Source: Candidatus Mediterraneibacter gallistercoris
GTDB lineage: Bacteria > Bacillota_A > Clostridia > Lachnospirales > Lachnospiraceae
DNA: 44,524 nucleotides
Assembly (NCBI GenBank): GCA_019119745.1
Contig: DWWI01000030.1
Location: 1-44,524, forward strand
Direction: 5' to 3'
The position numbers and the translations under genes are program-made. Below the pieces are notes generated by a model that was not told where the DNA came from, searched no databases, and saw only the letters and a list, made by a program, of their open reading frames with translations. Positions 44,483 through 44,524 of the stretch are shown piece by piece (position 1 is the stretch's first letter; every line of letters begins with the position of its first letter).

Positions 44483-44503
44483 ATCACTCACTTTAAAGTG
44501 ATT
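44482..44503 (+). repeat. Inverted repeat after typA
   Basis: AATCACT (44482-44488) and AGTGATT (44497-44503) can pair; the palindrome CACTTTAAAGTG (44489-44500) overlaps them. It may be part of a terminator, but no T-run appears in the bases left before the window ends. Confidence 0.35.
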
Positions 44504-44524
44504 CATCCTATACATTGATACTGT

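Noticed and set aside
1..44524. tRNA, rRNA, riboswitch, T-box, CRISPR or mobile element
   Set aside because: No tRNA-like arm with CCA end, rRNA segment, T-box leader before gltX, guanine riboswitch before purF, regular repeat-spacer array, transposase or integrase was seen on either strand by reading.

Overview
The window reads as chromosome of a spore-forming Firmicute of the class Clostridia, most likely family Lachnospiraceae. The reasons are strong AGGAGG-type ribosome binding sites, sigma-A promoters, a sporulation sigma factor (sigG), a PurF with an N-terminal propeptide and four iron-sulfur cysteines, RF2 with a programmed frameshift, and families I associate with Lachnospiraceae (DUF5716, DUF5717, DUF5662, DUF1292). 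I saw no rRNA, tRNA, insertion sequence, phage gene or CRISPR array. Family names come from recognising motifs by eye, not from a search.

Layout. Most genes are on the minus strand; the plus-strand genes are isolated units: a cut-off cytidylate-kinase-like gene at the left edge, an FMN_bind-like membrane protein, luxS, a DUF1292 gene and typA. From left to right the minus-strand units are: a PrsA/SurA-like lipoprotein; pth-mfd; gph plus a small acidic protein; sigG; a histidine phosphatase plus an MBL/beta-CASP nuclease; a sugar-binding lipoprotein, a GH13-like protein and a DUF5662 protein (11327-14644); a sirtuin-like protein, gltX and a UvrD/PcrA-like helicase (15128-19181); a surface leucine-rich-repeat protein; purF-purB; a polar amino acid ABC transporter (23580-25898); the DUF5717-DUF5716-TPR cluster (26045-31380); a GNAT acetyltransferase; secA-prfB-hom and a phosphoglycerate-mutase-like gene (32176-38466); a eukaryote-type hisA; a small Asp-rich lipoprotein; dapB, a possible small ORF and a group-2 sigma factor (39915-41678); and a tandem-OB single-strand-binding-like protein.

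Most of this is housekeeping: translation (pth, gltX, prfB, typA), repair (mfd, helicase), purine, lysine, threonine and histidine synthesis, secretion (secA) and quorum-signal/methyl-cycle chemistry (luxS). The unusual content is of three kinds. First, two intact genes keep a well-known enzyme fold but have lost its catalytic residues: a GH13 alpha-amylase-family protein without its catalytic carboxylates, next to an orphan sugar-binding lipoprotein, and a sirtuin-like protein without its catalytic His and Asn/Asp. Second, the three-gene operon at 26045-31380 joins a very large repeat protein (DUF5717), a divergent Hsp70/actin-like protein (DUF5716) and a TPR protein; its function is unknown and it is the best candidate here for an undescribed system. 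Third, several promoters (secA, purF, the amino acid ABC operon) are overlapped by good inverted repeats that look like operators.

No gene-free stretch exceeds about 300 bases. The longest gaps are 23354-23579 (purF promoter and inverted repeat), 31954-32175 (GNAT promoter and apgM terminator) and 42445-42655 (ssb-like/typA divergent region).
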